A stretch of DNA of 64,000 nt from Rhodoferax sp. U2-2l (GTDB lineage Bacteria > Pseudomonadota > Gammaproteobacteria > Burkholderiales > Burkholderiaceae_C), in assembly GCF_020594515.1 (NCBI RefSeq), contig NZ_JAJCTH010000006.1, positions 62,001 through 126,000 on the forward strand. The letters are read 5' to 3'. The position numbers and the translations under genes were made by a program. This document shows, one piece after another, positions 1-9,308 of this stretch. Within the stretch, counting starts at the first letter, position 1. Each line of letters begins with the position of its first letter. The notes under the pieces are model-generated. The model did not search any database. It was not told where the DNA came from and saw nothing but the letters and a program-made list of their open reading frames with translations.

Positions 1-1
1 T

Positions 2-229
2 GCGGCCGCGGGTGCGGTGTGGCTCCAGTTGTCCAACAAATCGATGCTGATGAATCACAAAACCGGCTCCCGGATCGCAGACGCGTGTATGACCCCGATG
101 CAGGTGGCTGTGGCTGATGCCATGCTCAAGAGTCCGCCGCCCAGCTTGCTTGAGCCTTTGCCGGTAGCTCAAATTCCTGCCTCGCCAGTGATGTTGACGC
201 CCCCTACGCTGGAGAGCGCGGTACGTTGA
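2..229 (+). CDS. C-terminal part of an unidentified protein, cut by the left edge
   Basis: An open frame enters from the left edge and stops 61 bases before aconitase B. The 75 visible residues begin with a small Ala/Gly-rich stretch and run to a proline-rich tail with no recognisable domain. The frame stays open at the edge and codon use resembles the neighbours, so it is probably the end of a longer gene. I do not recognise the family. The remaining possibility is a chance open frame, because so little of it is visible. Confidence 0.4.
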   Translation, partial: AAAGAVWLQLSNKSMLMNHKTGSRIADACMTPMQVAVADAMLKSPPPSLLEPLPVAQIPASPVMLTPPTLESAVR

Positions 230-290
230 TGTGTACCGATTGCGATTCTTGACTGTTTGCCTGACCTGATTAAAAAGAAGGAGTTTTACT

Positions 291-2882
291 ATGTTGCAAG
301 CCTATCGCGCCCACGTTGCTGAGCGCGCCACCCTGGGTATTCCCGCATTGCCCTTGACCGCACAGCAAACGGCCGACCTGATTGACCTGCTGAAGAACCC
401 GCCCGCTGGCGAAGAAACCTTCCTGCTTGACCTGATCACGCACCGCGTGCCGGCCGGTGTCGATGACGCAGCCAAGGTCAAAGCCAGCTACCTGGCCGCC
501 GTAGCCCATGGCACTGAAGTCTGCAGCCTGATCAGCCGGGCCAAGGCCACCGAGTTGCTCGGCACCATGTTGGGCGGCTACAACCTGACCCCGCTGATCG
601 ACCTGCTTGACGACGCTGCCGTGGCTGGTGTTGCCGCAGAAGCGCTGAAAAAGACCCTGTTGATGTTTGACCAGTTTCATGACGTCAAGGAAAAGGCCGA
701 CAAGGGCAACACCTTTGCCAAGGCTGTGCTGCAAAGCTGGGCCGACGCCGAATGGTTTACCAGCCGCCCCGAAGTGCCGCAAAGCATCACCCTGACCGTG
801 CTCAAGGTCACCGGCGAAACCAACACCGATGACCTGAGCCCGGCACCTGATGCCTGGAGCCGCCCGGACATCCCCTTGCATGCACTGGCCATGCTGAAGA
901 ACAAACGTGACGGCATCACCCCTGAAGAAGACGGCAAACGCGGCCCGGTCAAGTTCATCGAAGACCTGCGCGCGCGTGGCAACCTGGTCGCCTACGTGGG
1001 TGATGTGGTCGGCACCGGGTCAAGCCGCAAATCGGCCACCAACAGCGTGTTGTGGTTCACCGGTGAAGACATTCCGTTTGTGCCCAACAAGCGCTTTGGT
1101 GGCGTCTGCCTGGGGGCCAAGATTGCGCCGATTTTCTACAACACCATGGAAGATGCTGGTGCCCTGCCGATCGAGCTGGATGTGAGTCAGATGAACATGG
1201 GTGACACCATCGAGCTGCGTCCCTACGACGGCAAGGCGCTCAAGGATGGCAAGGTCATCGCCGAGTTCACGCTCAAGAGTGAAGTACTGTTTGACGAAGT
1301 GCGCGCCGGTGGCCGGATTCCGCTGATCATTGGCCGGGGCTTGACCGCCAAGGCGCGTGAATCGCTGGGCTTGCCGGTATCTACACTGTTCCGGCTGCCG
1401 CAAAACCCCAAGGCGACCGGCAAAGGCTTCACCTTGGCGCAAAAAATGGTCGGCCGTGCCTGCGGTCTGCCCGAAGGTCAGGGCGTCTTGCCCGGCACCT
1501 ATTGCGAACCCAAGATGACCAGCGTCGGCTCACAAGACACCACCGGCCCGATGACCCGTGACGAACTCAAAGACCTGGCTTGCCTGGGCTTCAGCGCTGA
1601 TTTGGTGATGCAATCCTTCTGCCACACCGCGGCTTACCCCAAGCCAGTCGACGTGAAGATGCACCACGAGTTGCCCGAGTTCATCAGCAACCGCGGTGGC
1701 ATCCCGCTGCGCCCCGGTGACGGCATCATCCACAGCTGGCTCAACCGCATGTTGCTGCCAGACACCGTGGGCACCGGCGGTGACAGCCACACCCGCTTCC
1801 CGATTGGCATCAGCTTCCCGGCCGGTTCTGGGCTGGTGGCCTTTGGTGCCGCCACTGGCGTCATGCCGCTGGACATGCCTGAGAGTGTGCTGGTGCGTTT
1901 CAAAGGCAAGATGCAGCCCGGTGTCACGCTGCGTGATCTGGTTAACGCCATTCCGCTGTACGCCATCAAGTCCGGCGAGCTGACGGTCGCCAAACAAGGC
2001 AAGAAGAACGTGTTCTCAGGGCGCATCCTGGAGATTGAAGGCCTGCCTGACCTCAAGGTCGAGCAAGCGTTTGAGCTCAGCGACGCATCGGCCGAACGCA
2101 GTGCGGCGGGTTGCACCGTGCATCTGAACAAAGAGCCGATCATCGAGTACATCAACAGCAACATCGTCATGCTCAAGTGGATGATTGCCAACGGTTATTC
2201 GGACGTGCGCACCATCAACCGTCGTATCAAAGCCATGGAAGCCTGGTTGGCTGACCCGCAGTTGCTCAAGGCTGACGCCGATGCCGAGTACGCCAGTGTG
2301 ATCGAGATCGACCTGGCTGACATCCATGAGCCCATCGTCGCTTGCCCGAACGATCCGGACGACGTCAAAACCCTGTCCGACGTGGCCGGTGCCAAGATTG
2401 ACGAGGTGTTTATTGGGTCTTGCATGACCAACATTGGCCACTTCCGCGCCGCTTCCAAGCTGCTGGAAAACAAACGTGACATTCCGGTCAAGCTGTGGAT
2501 GGCACCACCGACCAAGATGGATGCCAAACAATTGACCGAAGAAGGCCATTACGGTGTGTTGGGCAGTGCCGGCGCACGCATGGAAATGCCGGGTTGCAGC
2601 CTGTGTATGGGCAACCAGGCACAGGTGAAAGAGGGCGCCACGGTGTTCTCCACCTCAACCCGCAATTTCCCGAATCGTTTGGGCAAAAACAGCAACGTTT
2701 ACCTCGGTAGCGCAGAATTGGCCGCGATCTGCTCCAAATTGGGCCGCATTCCGACCAAGGACGAGTACATGGCTGACATGGGCGTGCTGACTGCGGCTAG
2801 CAGCAAAATCTACCAGTATCTGAACTTTGACAAAGTGCAGGATTACACCGACGCCGCCAACAGCGTGGCCGTCAGCGCCTGA
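291..2882 (+). CDS. acnB: Bifunctional aconitate hydratase 2 / 2-methylisocitrate dehydratase
   Basis: AcnB interconverts citrate and isocitrate in the TCA cycle and can also dehydrate 2-methylisocitrate in the methylcitrate cycle. The 863-residue length matches the AcnB family. The start at 291 has a good AGAAGGAG ribosome site 8 bases upstream. An N-terminal HEAT-like region is followed by the swivel domain and then the catalytic domains. The [4Fe-4S] ligands are visible as Cys711 (in IGSCMTN) and Cys769/Cys772 (in GCSLCMGN), almost the same numbering as E. coli AcnB. A strong hairpin terminator follows the gene, so it probably ends its own transcription unit. Confidence 0.97.
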   Translation: MLQAYRAHVAERATLGIPALPLTAQQTADLIDLLKNPPAGEETFLLDLITHRVPAGVDDAAKVKASYLAAVAHGTEVCSLISRAKATELLGTMLGGYNLTPLIDLLDDAAVAGVAAEALKKTLLMFDQFHDVKEKADKGNTFAKAVLQSWADAEWFTSRPEVPQSITLTVLKVTGETNTDDLSPAPDAWSRPDIPLHALAMLKNKRDGITPEEDGKRGPVKFIEDLRARGNLVAYVGDVVGTGSSRKSATNSVLWFTGEDIPFVPNKRFGGVCLGAKIAPIFYNTMEDAGALPIELDVSQMNMGDTIELRPYDGKALKDGKVIAEFTLKSEVLFDEVRAGGRIPLIIGRGLTAKARESLGLPVSTLFRLPQNPKATGKGFTLAQKMVGRACGLPEGQGVLPGTYCEPKMTSVGSQDTTGPMTRDELKDLACLGFSADLVMQSFCHTAAYPKPVDVKMHHELPEFISNRGGIPLRPGDGIIHSWLNRMLLPDTVGTGGDSHTRFPIGISFPAGSGLVAFGAATGVMPLDMPESVLVRFKGKMQPGVTLRDLVNAIPLYAIKSGELTVAKQGKKNVFSGRILEIEGLPDLKVEQAFELSDASAERSAAGCTVHLNKEPIIEYINSNIVMLKWMIANGYSDVRTINRRIKAMEAWLADPQLLKADADAEYASVIEIDLADIHEPIVACPNDPDDVKTLSDVAGAKIDEVFIGSCMTNIGHFRAASKLLENKRDIPVKLWMAPPTKMDAKQLTEEGHYGVLGSAGARMEMPGCSLCMGNQAQVKEGATVFSTSTRNFPNRLGKNSNVYLGSAELAAICSKLGRIPTKDEYMADMGVLTAASSKIYQYLNFDKVQDYTDAANSVAVSA

Positions 2883-2973
2883 CGTTGCAGTCTGCCTGCT
2901 CGGTCGAGGCCTCCCCCAGTCGGGTGGCTGACTGAGATAGCGCCGATTGCCGCATGCCCTCCATGGGCCACGG

Positions 2974-3004
2974 GCCCCGCAGGTTGAACTGCGGGGCTTT
3001 TTTT
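2974..3004 (+). terminator. Rho-independent terminator after acnB
   Basis: A 9-base-pair GC-rich stem (GCCCCGCAG with CTGCGGGGC, loop GTTGAA) is followed by a run of seven T. It lies about 90 bases past the acnB stop and before the DUF47 gene. Confidence 0.85.
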
Positions 3005-3090
3005 GTGTTGCGGCGCAGCAAATTCAGACGGTTAAACTTGCGTTTTAACAGTTTGTTCATCAAACTGACTTATCCCACAAGGAGTTTTCT

Positions 3091-3738
3091 GTGTTTTTTG
3101 GCAAGCTGCTACCCCGCGATACCAATTTTTTTGTCATGTTCAACCAGCATGCCGACCACATCGTGGTGGCTGCCAAAGCGTTTTCCAACCTCGTTGCCAA
3201 CTACAACGATCCCGAATTGCGCGAGAAATACCACGGTGAAGTCAACCGCGCCGAGGGCGCGGCGGACCGCGTCACGCATGAAGTCAACAAGGCGATCCAC
3301 AAGACATTCATCACGCCGATTGACCGCGAACAGATTCACGGCCTGATCAACACCATGGACGACGTGGCCGATTTGATCCAGGATTCGGCCGGAACCATGT
3401 CCTTGTACGACATCCATCACATGACGGACGAGATCAAGCGTTTGACAGATTTAAGTGTCAAGTGTTGTGAGCGTTTGCGCGATGCGGTGTATTTGCTGAG
3501 CAAGATCGCCGAAGCGACCACCGCTGAGGCAGCTTTGAAAACCTGTGATGAGATCGACAAATTGGAGAGTGATGCGGACCGTGTCCTTCGCACCGCCATG
3601 AGCAAGTTGTTCCGCGAGGAGCCGGATGTGCGCGAGCTGATCAAGCTCAAAGCCATCTACGAACTGCTGGAGACCATCACCGACCGCTGCGAGGATGTGG
3701 CCAATCTGATCGAGGGCATCATCCTCGAAAACTCCTGA
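3091..3738 (+). CDS. DUF47 / PhoU-like phosphate transport regulator
   Basis: A 215-residue all-helical protein of the DUF47 (PhoU-like, TIGR00153) family. These proteins are usually encoded directly before a Pit-type phosphate permease and are thought to modulate its activity from the cytoplasm. Acidic and histidine-rich positions typical of metal-binding PhoU folds are present (for example DDVADLIQD and YDIHHMTDE). The start is GTG at 3091 with an AAGGAG site 6 bases before it. The pit gene begins only 19 bases after the stop, so the two form an operon. Family assignment is firm; the regulatory role is inferred from family and context. Confidence 0.9.
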   Translation: MFFGKLLPRDTNFFVMFNQHADHIVVAAKAFSNLVANYNDPELREKYHGEVNRAEGAADRVTHEVNKAIHKTFITPIDREQIHGLINTMDDVADLIQDSAGTMSLYDIHHMTDEIKRLTDLSVKCCERLRDAVYLLSKIAEATTAEAALKTCDEIDKLESDADRVLRTAMSKLFREEPDVRELIKLKAIYELLETITDRCEDVANLIEGIILENS

Positions 3739-3757
3739 TCAGCGCGGGGTTCAAGTT

Positions 3758-4768
3758 ATGGAAACCGTACAAACCGCTGTTTGGGTGGTCGTGGTTCTGG
3801 TGATGATGGCGGTGGTGTTTGACTTCATGAACGGGTTTCATGATGCGGCCAACTCGATCGCCACAGTCGTCTCCACCGGCGTGCTCAAACCGGGTCAAGC
3901 CGTTGTTTTTGCAGCGTTTTTCAACGTCATTGCGATTTTTATCTTTCACTTGAGTGTGGCCGCCACCGTCGGCAAAGGCATCGTCCTGCCCGGTATTGTG
4001 GACACCCATGTGGTGTTTGGGGCGCTGATTGGCGCCATCACCTGGAACTTCATCACCTGGTACTACGGCATTCCGAGTAGTTCGTCGCATGCCCTGATTG
4101 GAGGCATCGCCGGTGCCGCCATTGCCAAGGCGGGGGTCGGCTCGCTGATCATCGGGGGCATCATGAAGACGGTGGTGTTCATTTTTGTCTCGCCTTTGCT
4201 GGGTTACCTGTTGGGCTCTCTCATGATGGTGCTGGTGTCGTGGGTGTTCCGGGGCTTTCGCCCGCTGAAGGTCGACAAATGGTTCAGGCGCTTGCAACTG
4301 GTGTCGGCCGGAGCCTACAGCCTGGGGCACGGGGGCAATGATGCGCAGAAGACCATCGGCATCATCTGGATGTTGCTGATTGCCACGGGTTATGCCAACG
4401 TGGGTGACAGCGCTCCCCCTAATTGGGTGATCATCATTTGTTACGCCGCCATCGGTTTGGGCACCATGCTGGGAGGTTGGCGGATCGTGAAAACCATGGG
4501 CCAGAAGATCACCAAACTCAAGCCGGTGGGCGGGTTCTGCGCTGAAACGGGCGGTGCCATCACCTTGTTTATGGCCACAGCCATGGGTGTGCCGGTGTCT
4601 ACCACCCACACCATCACGGGTGCCATTGTGGGTGTGGGTTCGACCCGGCGCGCCAGCGGCGTGCGCTGGGGCGTGGCCGGCAACATCATCTGGGCCTGGA
4701 TACTGACCATTCCAGCCAGCGCGTTTGTCGCCGCTGTGGCGTACTGGATCAGTCTGAAAGTGTTTTAA
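3758..4768 (+). CDS. pit: PiT-family inorganic phosphate transporter
   Basis: A 336-residue polytopic inner-membrane protein that imports phosphate (usually as a metal-phosphate complex) using the proton gradient. Signatures of the family are seen in both repeats: a GFHDAANSIAT motif near residue 28 and GGNDAQKTIG near residue 190, with PSSSSHALIGG and PVSTTHTITGA as the paired substrate loops. About ten hydrophobic segments are visible. It is the distal gene of the DUF47-pit pair. This is the shorter low-affinity type rather than the 490-residue E. coli PitA form. Confidence 0.94.
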   Translation: METVQTAVWVVVVLVMMAVVFDFMNGFHDAANSIATVVSTGVLKPGQAVVFAAFFNVIAIFIFHLSVAATVGKGIVLPGIVDTHVVFGALIGAITWNFITWYYGIPSSSSHALIGGIAGAAIAKAGVGSLIIGGIMKTVVFIFVSPLLGYLLGSLMMVLVSWVFRGFRPLKVDKWFRRLQLVSAGAYSLGHGGNDAQKTIGIIWMLLIATGYANVGDSAPPNWVIIICYAAIGLGTMLGGWRIVKTMGQKITKLKPVGGFCAETGGAITLFMATAMGVPVSTTHTITGAIVGVGSTRRASGVRWGVAGNIIWAWILTIPASAFVAAVAYWISLKVF

Positions 4769-4788
4769 GGCAGGCGAGGGGGGCGGCG

Positions 4789-5310
4789 CTATGCCGCCGG
4801 GACGGTGTCGCCAGCCCCCAGGGCTTTGTCCATCAGAACCACATCCAGCCATTGGTCAAACTTCCAGCCACAGGACGCCAGTGTGCCCACGTGGGCAAAA
4901 CCCGCGCTGCGGTGCACGCCGATGGATCCCAGGTTGGCTGAGTCACCAATGACCGCAATCAGTTTGCGGACCCCGACGCGTTCCGCCTGACTGCACAGTT
5001 CAGCCAAAAGGGCTTTGCCCAGACCGCCACCAACCGCTTCTGGTGCGAGATAAATGGAGTCTTCGGCTGAAAACCGATAGGCCGGGCGTGGTTTAAACCA
5101 ATTGCAATAGGCGTACCCCAGTACCTTCTCACCCTCTACTGCCACAAGATAAGGTAAGCCCTTGCCAAGCACGTCATCACGGCGTTGCGTCATATCAAGT
5201 TCACTGGGCGGTTCAATCTCAAAAGTGCCGGTGCCATGCAGGACGTGGTGGGTGTAAATGGCGGTGATTTGAGTCATATCGCCGGTTTGACTGGGACGGA
5301 TGATGGGCAT
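4789..5310 (-). CDS. GNAT N-acetyltransferase, phosphinothricin/amino-acid acetyltransferase type
   Basis: A 173-residue GNAT-fold enzyme that transfers acetyl from acetyl-CoA to an amine. The acetyl-CoA loop appears as VGGGLGKALL around residues 92-101. The fold and the YCNWFKPRPAYRFSAEDSIY segment match the phosphinothricin acetyltransferase (Pat/MnaT) subfamily, which acetylates phosphinothricin, methionine sulfoximine or related amino acids. It is a single leftward gene, convergent with pit and divergent from the ribosomal operon. The real substrate cannot be told from sequence. Confidence 0.88.
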   Translation of the reverse strand: MPIIRPSQTGDMTQITAIYTHHVLHGTGTFEIEPPSELDMTQRRDDVLGKGLPYLVAVEGEKVLGYAYCNWFKPRPAYRFSAEDSIYLAPEAVGGGLGKALLAELCSQAERVGVRKLIAVIGDSANLGSIGVHRSAGFAHVGTLASCGWKFDQWLDVVLMDKALGAGDTVPAA

Positions 5311-5324
5311 GTTGGGTTACTGGA

Positions 5325-5336
5325 TATAATATTGGG
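5325..5336 (+). promoter_or_regulatory. Possible -10 element of the rpsP operon
   Basis: A perfect TATAAT followed by ATTGGG lies 110 bases before rpsP. The same 12 bases (TATAATATTGGG) recur upstream of rplS at 7013. No good -35 hexamer is found at normal spacing, so the call rests on the -10 match and the recurrence. Confidence 0.4.
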
Positions 5337-5439
5337 TTGTCTGGCGTGTCGCTGGCCGGGTGGTCAAGTCGCGTGTCTCAAACGTCGGGCTCAGTGCCAA
5401 TTTTCGTGGAATTAAAACGCCACTTCCAAAGGATCAATT

Positions 5440-5691
5440 ATGGTCGTCATTCGACTCGCCCGTGGCGGTGCTAAAGCTCGCCCGTTTTTCAATATCGTGG
5501 TTGCTGACAAGCGCACCCGCCGTGATGGTCGTTTCATTGAGCGCATCGGTTTTTACAACCCGATCGCCACTGCCAATGAAGAAAGCATCCGTATCGCCCA
5601 AGATCGTCTGACCTACTGGCGCAGCGTTGGTGCTCAGGCGTCGCCCACGGTGGAGCGTCTGATCAAACAGGCCGCCCAAAAAGCAGCCTGA
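5440..5691 (+). CDS. rpsP: 30S ribosomal protein S16
   Basis: The 83-residue protein starts with the S16 signature [20 protein letters not shown] and has the usual length. S16 binds 16S rRNA in the 30S body and helps assembly. The start at 5440 follows an AAAGGA site. It heads the conserved order rpsP-rimM-trmD-rplS; rimM begins 2 bases after the stop, which fits co-transcription and coupled translation. Confidence 0.98.
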   Translation: MVVIRLARGGAKARPFFNIVVADKRTRRDGRFIERIGFYNPIATANEESIRIAQDRLTYWRSVGAQASPTVERLIKQAAQKAA

Positions 5692-5693
5692 GC

Positions 5694-6263
5694 GTGAGCA
5701 TGCTGCCCGGCCTTGAGGCTGCCGACATGCCGGCAGATGCCGTCGAAGTCGGGCGCATCGCAGATGCCTGGGGCATCAAGGGGTGGTTCAAAGTACTGCC
5801 CTACAGCGCCGATCCTGAGGCGCTTTTTTCTTCCAAATGCTGGTTCTTGTTGCCGTCTGAGAAGGGCGCCAAAACCTTTGACGGTGTTGGAAGACTCAAC
5901 ATCAAGGAAGCCAAAACCCATTCGGGCATCGTCGTTGCGAGTGCCCATGCGGTGGACGACCGAACGACGGCCGATGCGCTGCGCGGTGCCAGGGTTTTCA
6001 TTGCCAAGTCAAGCTTTCCCACGCCCCAAAAAGATGAGTATTACTGGGTTGACCTGATTGGTCTGACTGTGGTCAACCGCGAAGGTTTGCTGCTGGGGCA
6101 GGTGCGCGAGTTGCTGTCGACCGGACCGCAGACGGTGCTGGTGATTGAGGACGAAGCAGAGGGTCAGCCCCTGCAGCGGATGATTCCGTTTGTGGCGGTG
6201 TATGTCGACGACGTTGATCTGGTCGCCCGACGCATTTTGGTGGACTGGCAGCCCGATTACTGA
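5694..6263 (+). CDS. rimM: 16S rRNA maturation factor RimM
   Basis: A 189-residue protein with an N-terminal RimM barrel (VEVGRIADAWGIKGWFKV) and a C-terminal PRC-barrel (YYWVDLIGLTVVNREG, then MIPFVAVYVDDVD). RimM assists maturation of the 30S head and binds S19. Two starts fit, GTG at 5694 and ATG at 5700; the GTG is preferred because it lies nearly on the rpsP stop. Ten bases separate it from trmD. Confidence 0.96.
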   Translation: MSMLPGLEAADMPADAVEVGRIADAWGIKGWFKVLPYSADPEALFSSKCWFLLPSEKGAKTFDGVGRLNIKEAKTHSGIVVASAHAVDDRTTADALRGARVFIAKSSFPTPQKDEYYWVDLIGLTVVNREGLLLGQVRELLSTGPQTVLVIEDEAEGQPLQRMIPFVAVYVDDVDLVARRILVDWQPDY

Positions 6264-6273
6264 TCGGCACATC

Positions 6274-7017
6274 ATGCGCTTTGATGTCGTCACCTTGTTT
6301 CCTGAACTGTTTGCGCCGTTTCTGACTACCGGCATCACGCGTCGCGCGTTCGAGTCGGGCCAGGTCAGCGTGAAACTGACCCATCTGCGTGACTATGCTG
6401 AGGGCAACTATCGCCGCGTCGACGACCGCCCCTTTGGCGGCGGACCCGGCATGGTCATGATGGCGGAGCCATTGTCCCGGTGTGTGACGCAGCTTCTGGC
6501 AGAACGCGCCGACGCGGCCCCGGTGGTGCTGTTTTCGCCGGCAGGACAACCCCTGACCCACGCCATGGTGACCCGATGGGCGGCCAGCCAGGGCGCTGTG
6601 CTGCTGTGTGGCCGCTATGAGGGCATGGACCAACGCTTCGTGGATGCCCACGTAACCGAGCAGATCAGCTTGGGTGACTTTGTGCTCTCCGGTGGCGAAA
6701 TCGCTGCCATGGCCTTGTTGGACGCGGTGGCGCGTTTGCAGCCGGGCGTGCTGGGTGACGCTGACAGCCACGCGCAGGACAGTTTCAACTTGGCGCTCGA
6801 CGGCCTGCTGGATTGTCCGCACTACACGCGGCCTGAAATCTGGCAGGATAGCGCGGTGCCCGAAGTCTTGTTGTCCGGACACCACGTGCGGATTGAGCGC
6901 TGGCGACGCGACCAGCGGCTGTCACTCACTGCCCGGTTGCGTCCAGACCTGATTCAGGTCGCCCGGCAAAGCGGTTTGCTGAGTAGCGAAGACGAAACCC
7001 TGCTGGCCCGGCTATAA
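6274..7017 (+). CDS. trmD: tRNA (guanine37-N1)-methyltransferase
   Basis: The 247-residue SPOUT enzyme transfers methyl from S-adenosylmethionine to G37 of tRNAs reading CUN, CCN and CGG, preventing frameshifts. It begins with MRFDVVTLFPELF and shows the trefoil-knot motifs GGGPGMVM, CGRYEGMDQRF and SLGDFVLSGGE. The ATG at 6274 is chosen because it gives the conserved family N-terminus, although the frame is open further upstream inside rimM. Confidence 0.97.
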   Translation: MRFDVVTLFPELFAPFLTTGITRRAFESGQVSVKLTHLRDYAEGNYRRVDDRPFGGGPGMVMMAEPLSRCVTQLLAERADAAPVVLFSPAGQPLTHAMVTRWAASQGAVLLCGRYEGMDQRFVDAHVTEQISLGDFVLSGGEIAAMALLDAVARLQPGVLGDADSHAQDSFNLALDGLLDCPHYTRPEIWQDSAVPEVLLSGHHVRIERWRRDQRLSLTARLRPDLIQVARQSGLLSSEDETLLARL

Positions 7018-7024
7018 TATTGGG
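7013..7024 (+). promoter_or_regulatory. Possible internal promoter -10 element for rplS
   Basis: TATAATATTGGG overlaps the trmD stop codon and is identical to the 12 bases upstream of rpsP. It would give rplS its own transcript with a leader of roughly 95 bases. No -35 match is visible at standard spacing. Confidence 0.4.
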
Positions 7025-7118
7025 CTAACCGATCCTCTGCGGGGCCGCTCGTGGGCTTTAAGCCTTGGGCCTGTATCAATCCTGATGCTGGTGCTTGCAA
7101 GATCATTTGAGGTCTTTT

Positions 7119-7499
7119 ATGAATCTGATTCAAATTCTTGAGCAAGAAGAAATTGCTCGTTTAAACAAAACCATTCCCGACTTCGGCCCGGGCGACACCG
7201 TGGTGGTCAGCCTGAACGTGGTTGAAGGCACACGCAAGCGGGTCCAGGCCTACGAAGGTGTGGTGATTGCCAAGCGCAATCGCGGCCTCAACAGCGGCTT
7301 CACCGTTCGCAAGATTTCCAGCGGCGAAGGTGTGGAGCGTACGTTCCAGACCTACAGCCCGCTGATCGCCGGTATTGAAGTCAAACGCCGTGGCGACGTG
7401 CGTCGTGCCAAGCTGTACTACCTGCGTGACCGCAGTGGCAAGTCGGCACGTATCAAGGAAAAGCTGCCAGCCCGCAAAGTGGCTGTGGTTGCCGCATAA
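7119..7499 (+). CDS. rplS: 50S ribosomal protein L19
   Basis: The 126-residue protein starts [15 protein letters not shown] and contains the L19 signature region with [21 protein letters not shown] and [13 protein letters not shown]19 sits at the 30S-50S interface. The ATG at 7119, preceded by GAGG, gives the conserved N-terminus and is preferred over an in-frame upstream TTG. It is the last gene of the rpsP operon and is followed by a terminator. Confidence 0.98.
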   Translation: MNLIQILEQEEIARLNKTIPDFGPGDTVVVSLNVVEGTRKRVQAYEGVVIAKRNRGLNSGFTVRKISSGEGVERTFQTYSPLIAGIEVKRRGDVRRAKLYYLRDRSGKSARIKEKLPARKVAVVAA

Positions 7500-7518
7500 G
7501 GAACTGCGCTTTTCAAGG

Positions 7519-7552
7519 AACCGCCCTGTGGCTGCAGTGGCGGTTTTTTTTT
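7519..7552 (+). terminator. Rho-independent terminator after rplS
   Basis: A stem of AACCGCC with GGCGGTT is closed by a short loop and followed by nine T. It sits 20 bases after the rplS stop and closes the ribosomal operon. Confidence 0.85.
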
Positions 7553-7592
7553 CGCCTTTCTTGGTTTGGTGTGTTCTTCTTTTGATGCTGTC

Positions 7593-8273
7593 ATGACACG
7601 CGCACAGCCGCCGTTGATGGATCCGCGATGGGCGCCTGTGATCCAGGTCGACGGGCATTTGCCGCCGGTTCCTGCGGATCGGTACGCGCCAGACGCGTTG
7701 CGTGCGCGTTTCCGGGCTCCCCCTGACTGGCAGCCAGAACTGATCGCTGAAAAGAAGTTCATGGACCGCGCGCCTTTGGCTGCAGCGGTGCTGGTCCCGA
7801 TCGTGATGCGTGCAGAGCCGACCGTCTTGCTCACCCAGCGCACCTCCCATTTATCGACCCACGCCGGGCAAATCGCCTTTCCGGGTGGAAAACTTGATGA
7901 GGCCGATGCCGATGCCGCCGCTGCTGCCCAGCGTGAAGCTTTTGAGGAAGTGGGGCTGGAAACCGGTTGGGTGGAAGTTCTGGGGCAGATGCCGCTCTAC
8001 ACCACTGGCTCGGCGTTTTTGGTCACCCCCGTGGTGGCGTTGGTACGACCGGGTTTCAAGCTGCTTCCCAACGCCCACGAGGTCGATGATGTGTTTGAGG
8101 TGCCGCTGTCGTTCCTGATGAACCCGGCACACCACCGCCGCCACCAGGTGTTTTGGCAAGGTGTGCAGCGCCAGTGGTTGTCCATGCCGTACCAGGACGG
8201 TTCCCGGGAACGGTTTATCTGGGGCGCCACGGCGGGCATGTTGCGCAACTTTTACCGGTTTTTAAGCGCCTGA
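7593..8273 (+). CDS. Nudix hydrolase, CoA pyrophosphatase type
   Basis: A 226-residue Nudix enzyme that probably cleaves coenzyme A and acyl-CoAs to 3',5'-ADP and phosphopantetheine. The Nudix box appears as GGKLDEAD...AAQREAFEEVGLE at about residues 99-125, and the upstream LLTQRTSHLSTHAGQIAFPGG is the signature that separates CoA pyrophosphatases (YeaB/NudL) from other Nudix proteins. The ATG at 7593 is preferred over a GTG at 7566 because the latter overlaps the rplS terminator region. It lies just before the CobD-like gene, probably co-transcribed. Confidence 0.9.
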   Translation: MTRAQPPLMDPRWAPVIQVDGHLPPVPADRYAPDALRARFRAPPDWQPELIAEKKFMDRAPLAAAVLVPIVMRAEPTVLLTQRTSHLSTHAGQIAFPGGKLDEADADAAAAAQREAFEEVGLETGWVEVLGQMPLYTTGSAFLVTPVVALVRPGFKLLPNAHEVDDVFEVPLSFLMNPAHHRRHQVFWQGVQRQWLSMPYQDGSRERFIWGATAGMLRNFYRFLSA

Positions 8274-8311
8274 TATTCTGGTCCGTCCAGTGCAGCCGCT
8301 ATGATCATTGC

Positions 8312-9283
8312 ATGAGCTTCATCTCGGTGCTTTTTGCTCTGCTGCTGGAACAGGCCCGGCCTCTTAATCGCGGCAATATCATTCACGCGGCCGTTCGGTC
8401 GTGGGTTCGTTGGAGTGCCCGCACGCTGGATGCGGGCAAGCCGGTGCATGGCTGGCTCGTGTGGGGACTGGCGGTGGGCGGGCCCTCACTGGTGGCCATG
8501 GTGATCTACTGGCTGCTGGGTTATTGGGTGGGCTGGCCGCTGGCGGTTTTGTGGAGCGCGTTGGTGCTGTATGCCTCGCTGGGGTTTCGTCAGTTCAGCT
8601 TTCACTTCACGCAGATTCGCGACGCGCTGGCTCAGGGCGACGACGCGCTGGCGCAGCGCTTGCTGGCCGATTGGCAGCATGCAGATGCCAAAGATCTGCC
8701 TCGCGCTGAGATCATCAGTCGGGTGATCGAGGCCTCGGTGCTGGCGGCGCATCGCCATGTGTTTGGTGTGCTGGCGTGGTTTTCGGTCCTGGCCGCTTTG
8801 GGGATGGGGCCGGTCGGCGCGGTCTTGTACCGCCTGGGTGAGTTCGTTGCGCGATATTGGCAGCACCAAAGCGAGTCGCACCACCAGCCCATCAGCGATG
8901 CTTTGCAAGCGCAGGCACGACAGGCCTGGGCAGTCATTGATTGGTTGCCCGCACGGGTGACAGCCATCAGTTTTGCCGTGGTGGGTAATTTTGAAGAAGC
9001 CATTGATGCCTGGCGTCGCTACGCCCAGCAAGCCGAACCCAGGAATGACGGGTTGGTCTTGGCCGCAACAGCGGGTGCGGTGAACATTGCTTTGCGCAGT
9101 CATGTCGGGCGTGCCTACCCGGACGCTTATGCACCGGCCATGACGCTGAGTGATGATGTCACCGCCGGGCGGCCCACGCCTGAGTTGCCGCACTTGGCCA
9201 TTGTGGTCGGACTGGTATGGCGCACGGTCGTGATGTGGGTGTTGTTGCTTGCCTTGTTGACACTGGCGCGTCTGCTGGGGTAG
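8312..9283 (+). CDS. CobD/CbiB-family membrane protein
   Basis: A 323-residue membrane protein resembling CobD/CbiB, the adenosylcobinamide-phosphate synthase family (also related to AmpE). It starts MSFISVLFALLLEQARPL, has several hydrophobic segments (about residues 50-95, 150-180 and at the C-terminus), and the family NFEEAIDAWR and AATAGAVNIALRS motifs. No other cobalamin genes are nearby, so the standalone copies seen in betaproteobacteria may serve another membrane role. The ATG at 8312 gives the conserved N-terminus. The gene converges with rsgA. Confidence 0.82.
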   Translation: MSFISVLFALLLEQARPLNRGNIIHAAVRSWVRWSARTLDAGKPVHGWLVWGLAVGGPSLVAMVIYWLLGYWVGWPLAVLWSALVLYASLGFRQFSFHFTQIRDALAQGDDALAQRLLADWQHADAKDLPRAEIISRVIEASVLAAHRHVFGVLAWFSVLAALGMGPVGAVLYRLGEFVARYWQHQSESHHQPISDALQAQARQAWAVIDWLPARVTAISFAVVGNFEEAIDAWRRYAQQAEPRNDGLVLAATAGAVNIALRSHVGRAYPDAYAPAMTLSDDVTAGRPTPELPHLAIVVGLVWRTVVMWVLLLALLTLARLLG

Positions 9284-9308
9284 CTGTTCGTGACACTGGC
9301 TTCGCGCT

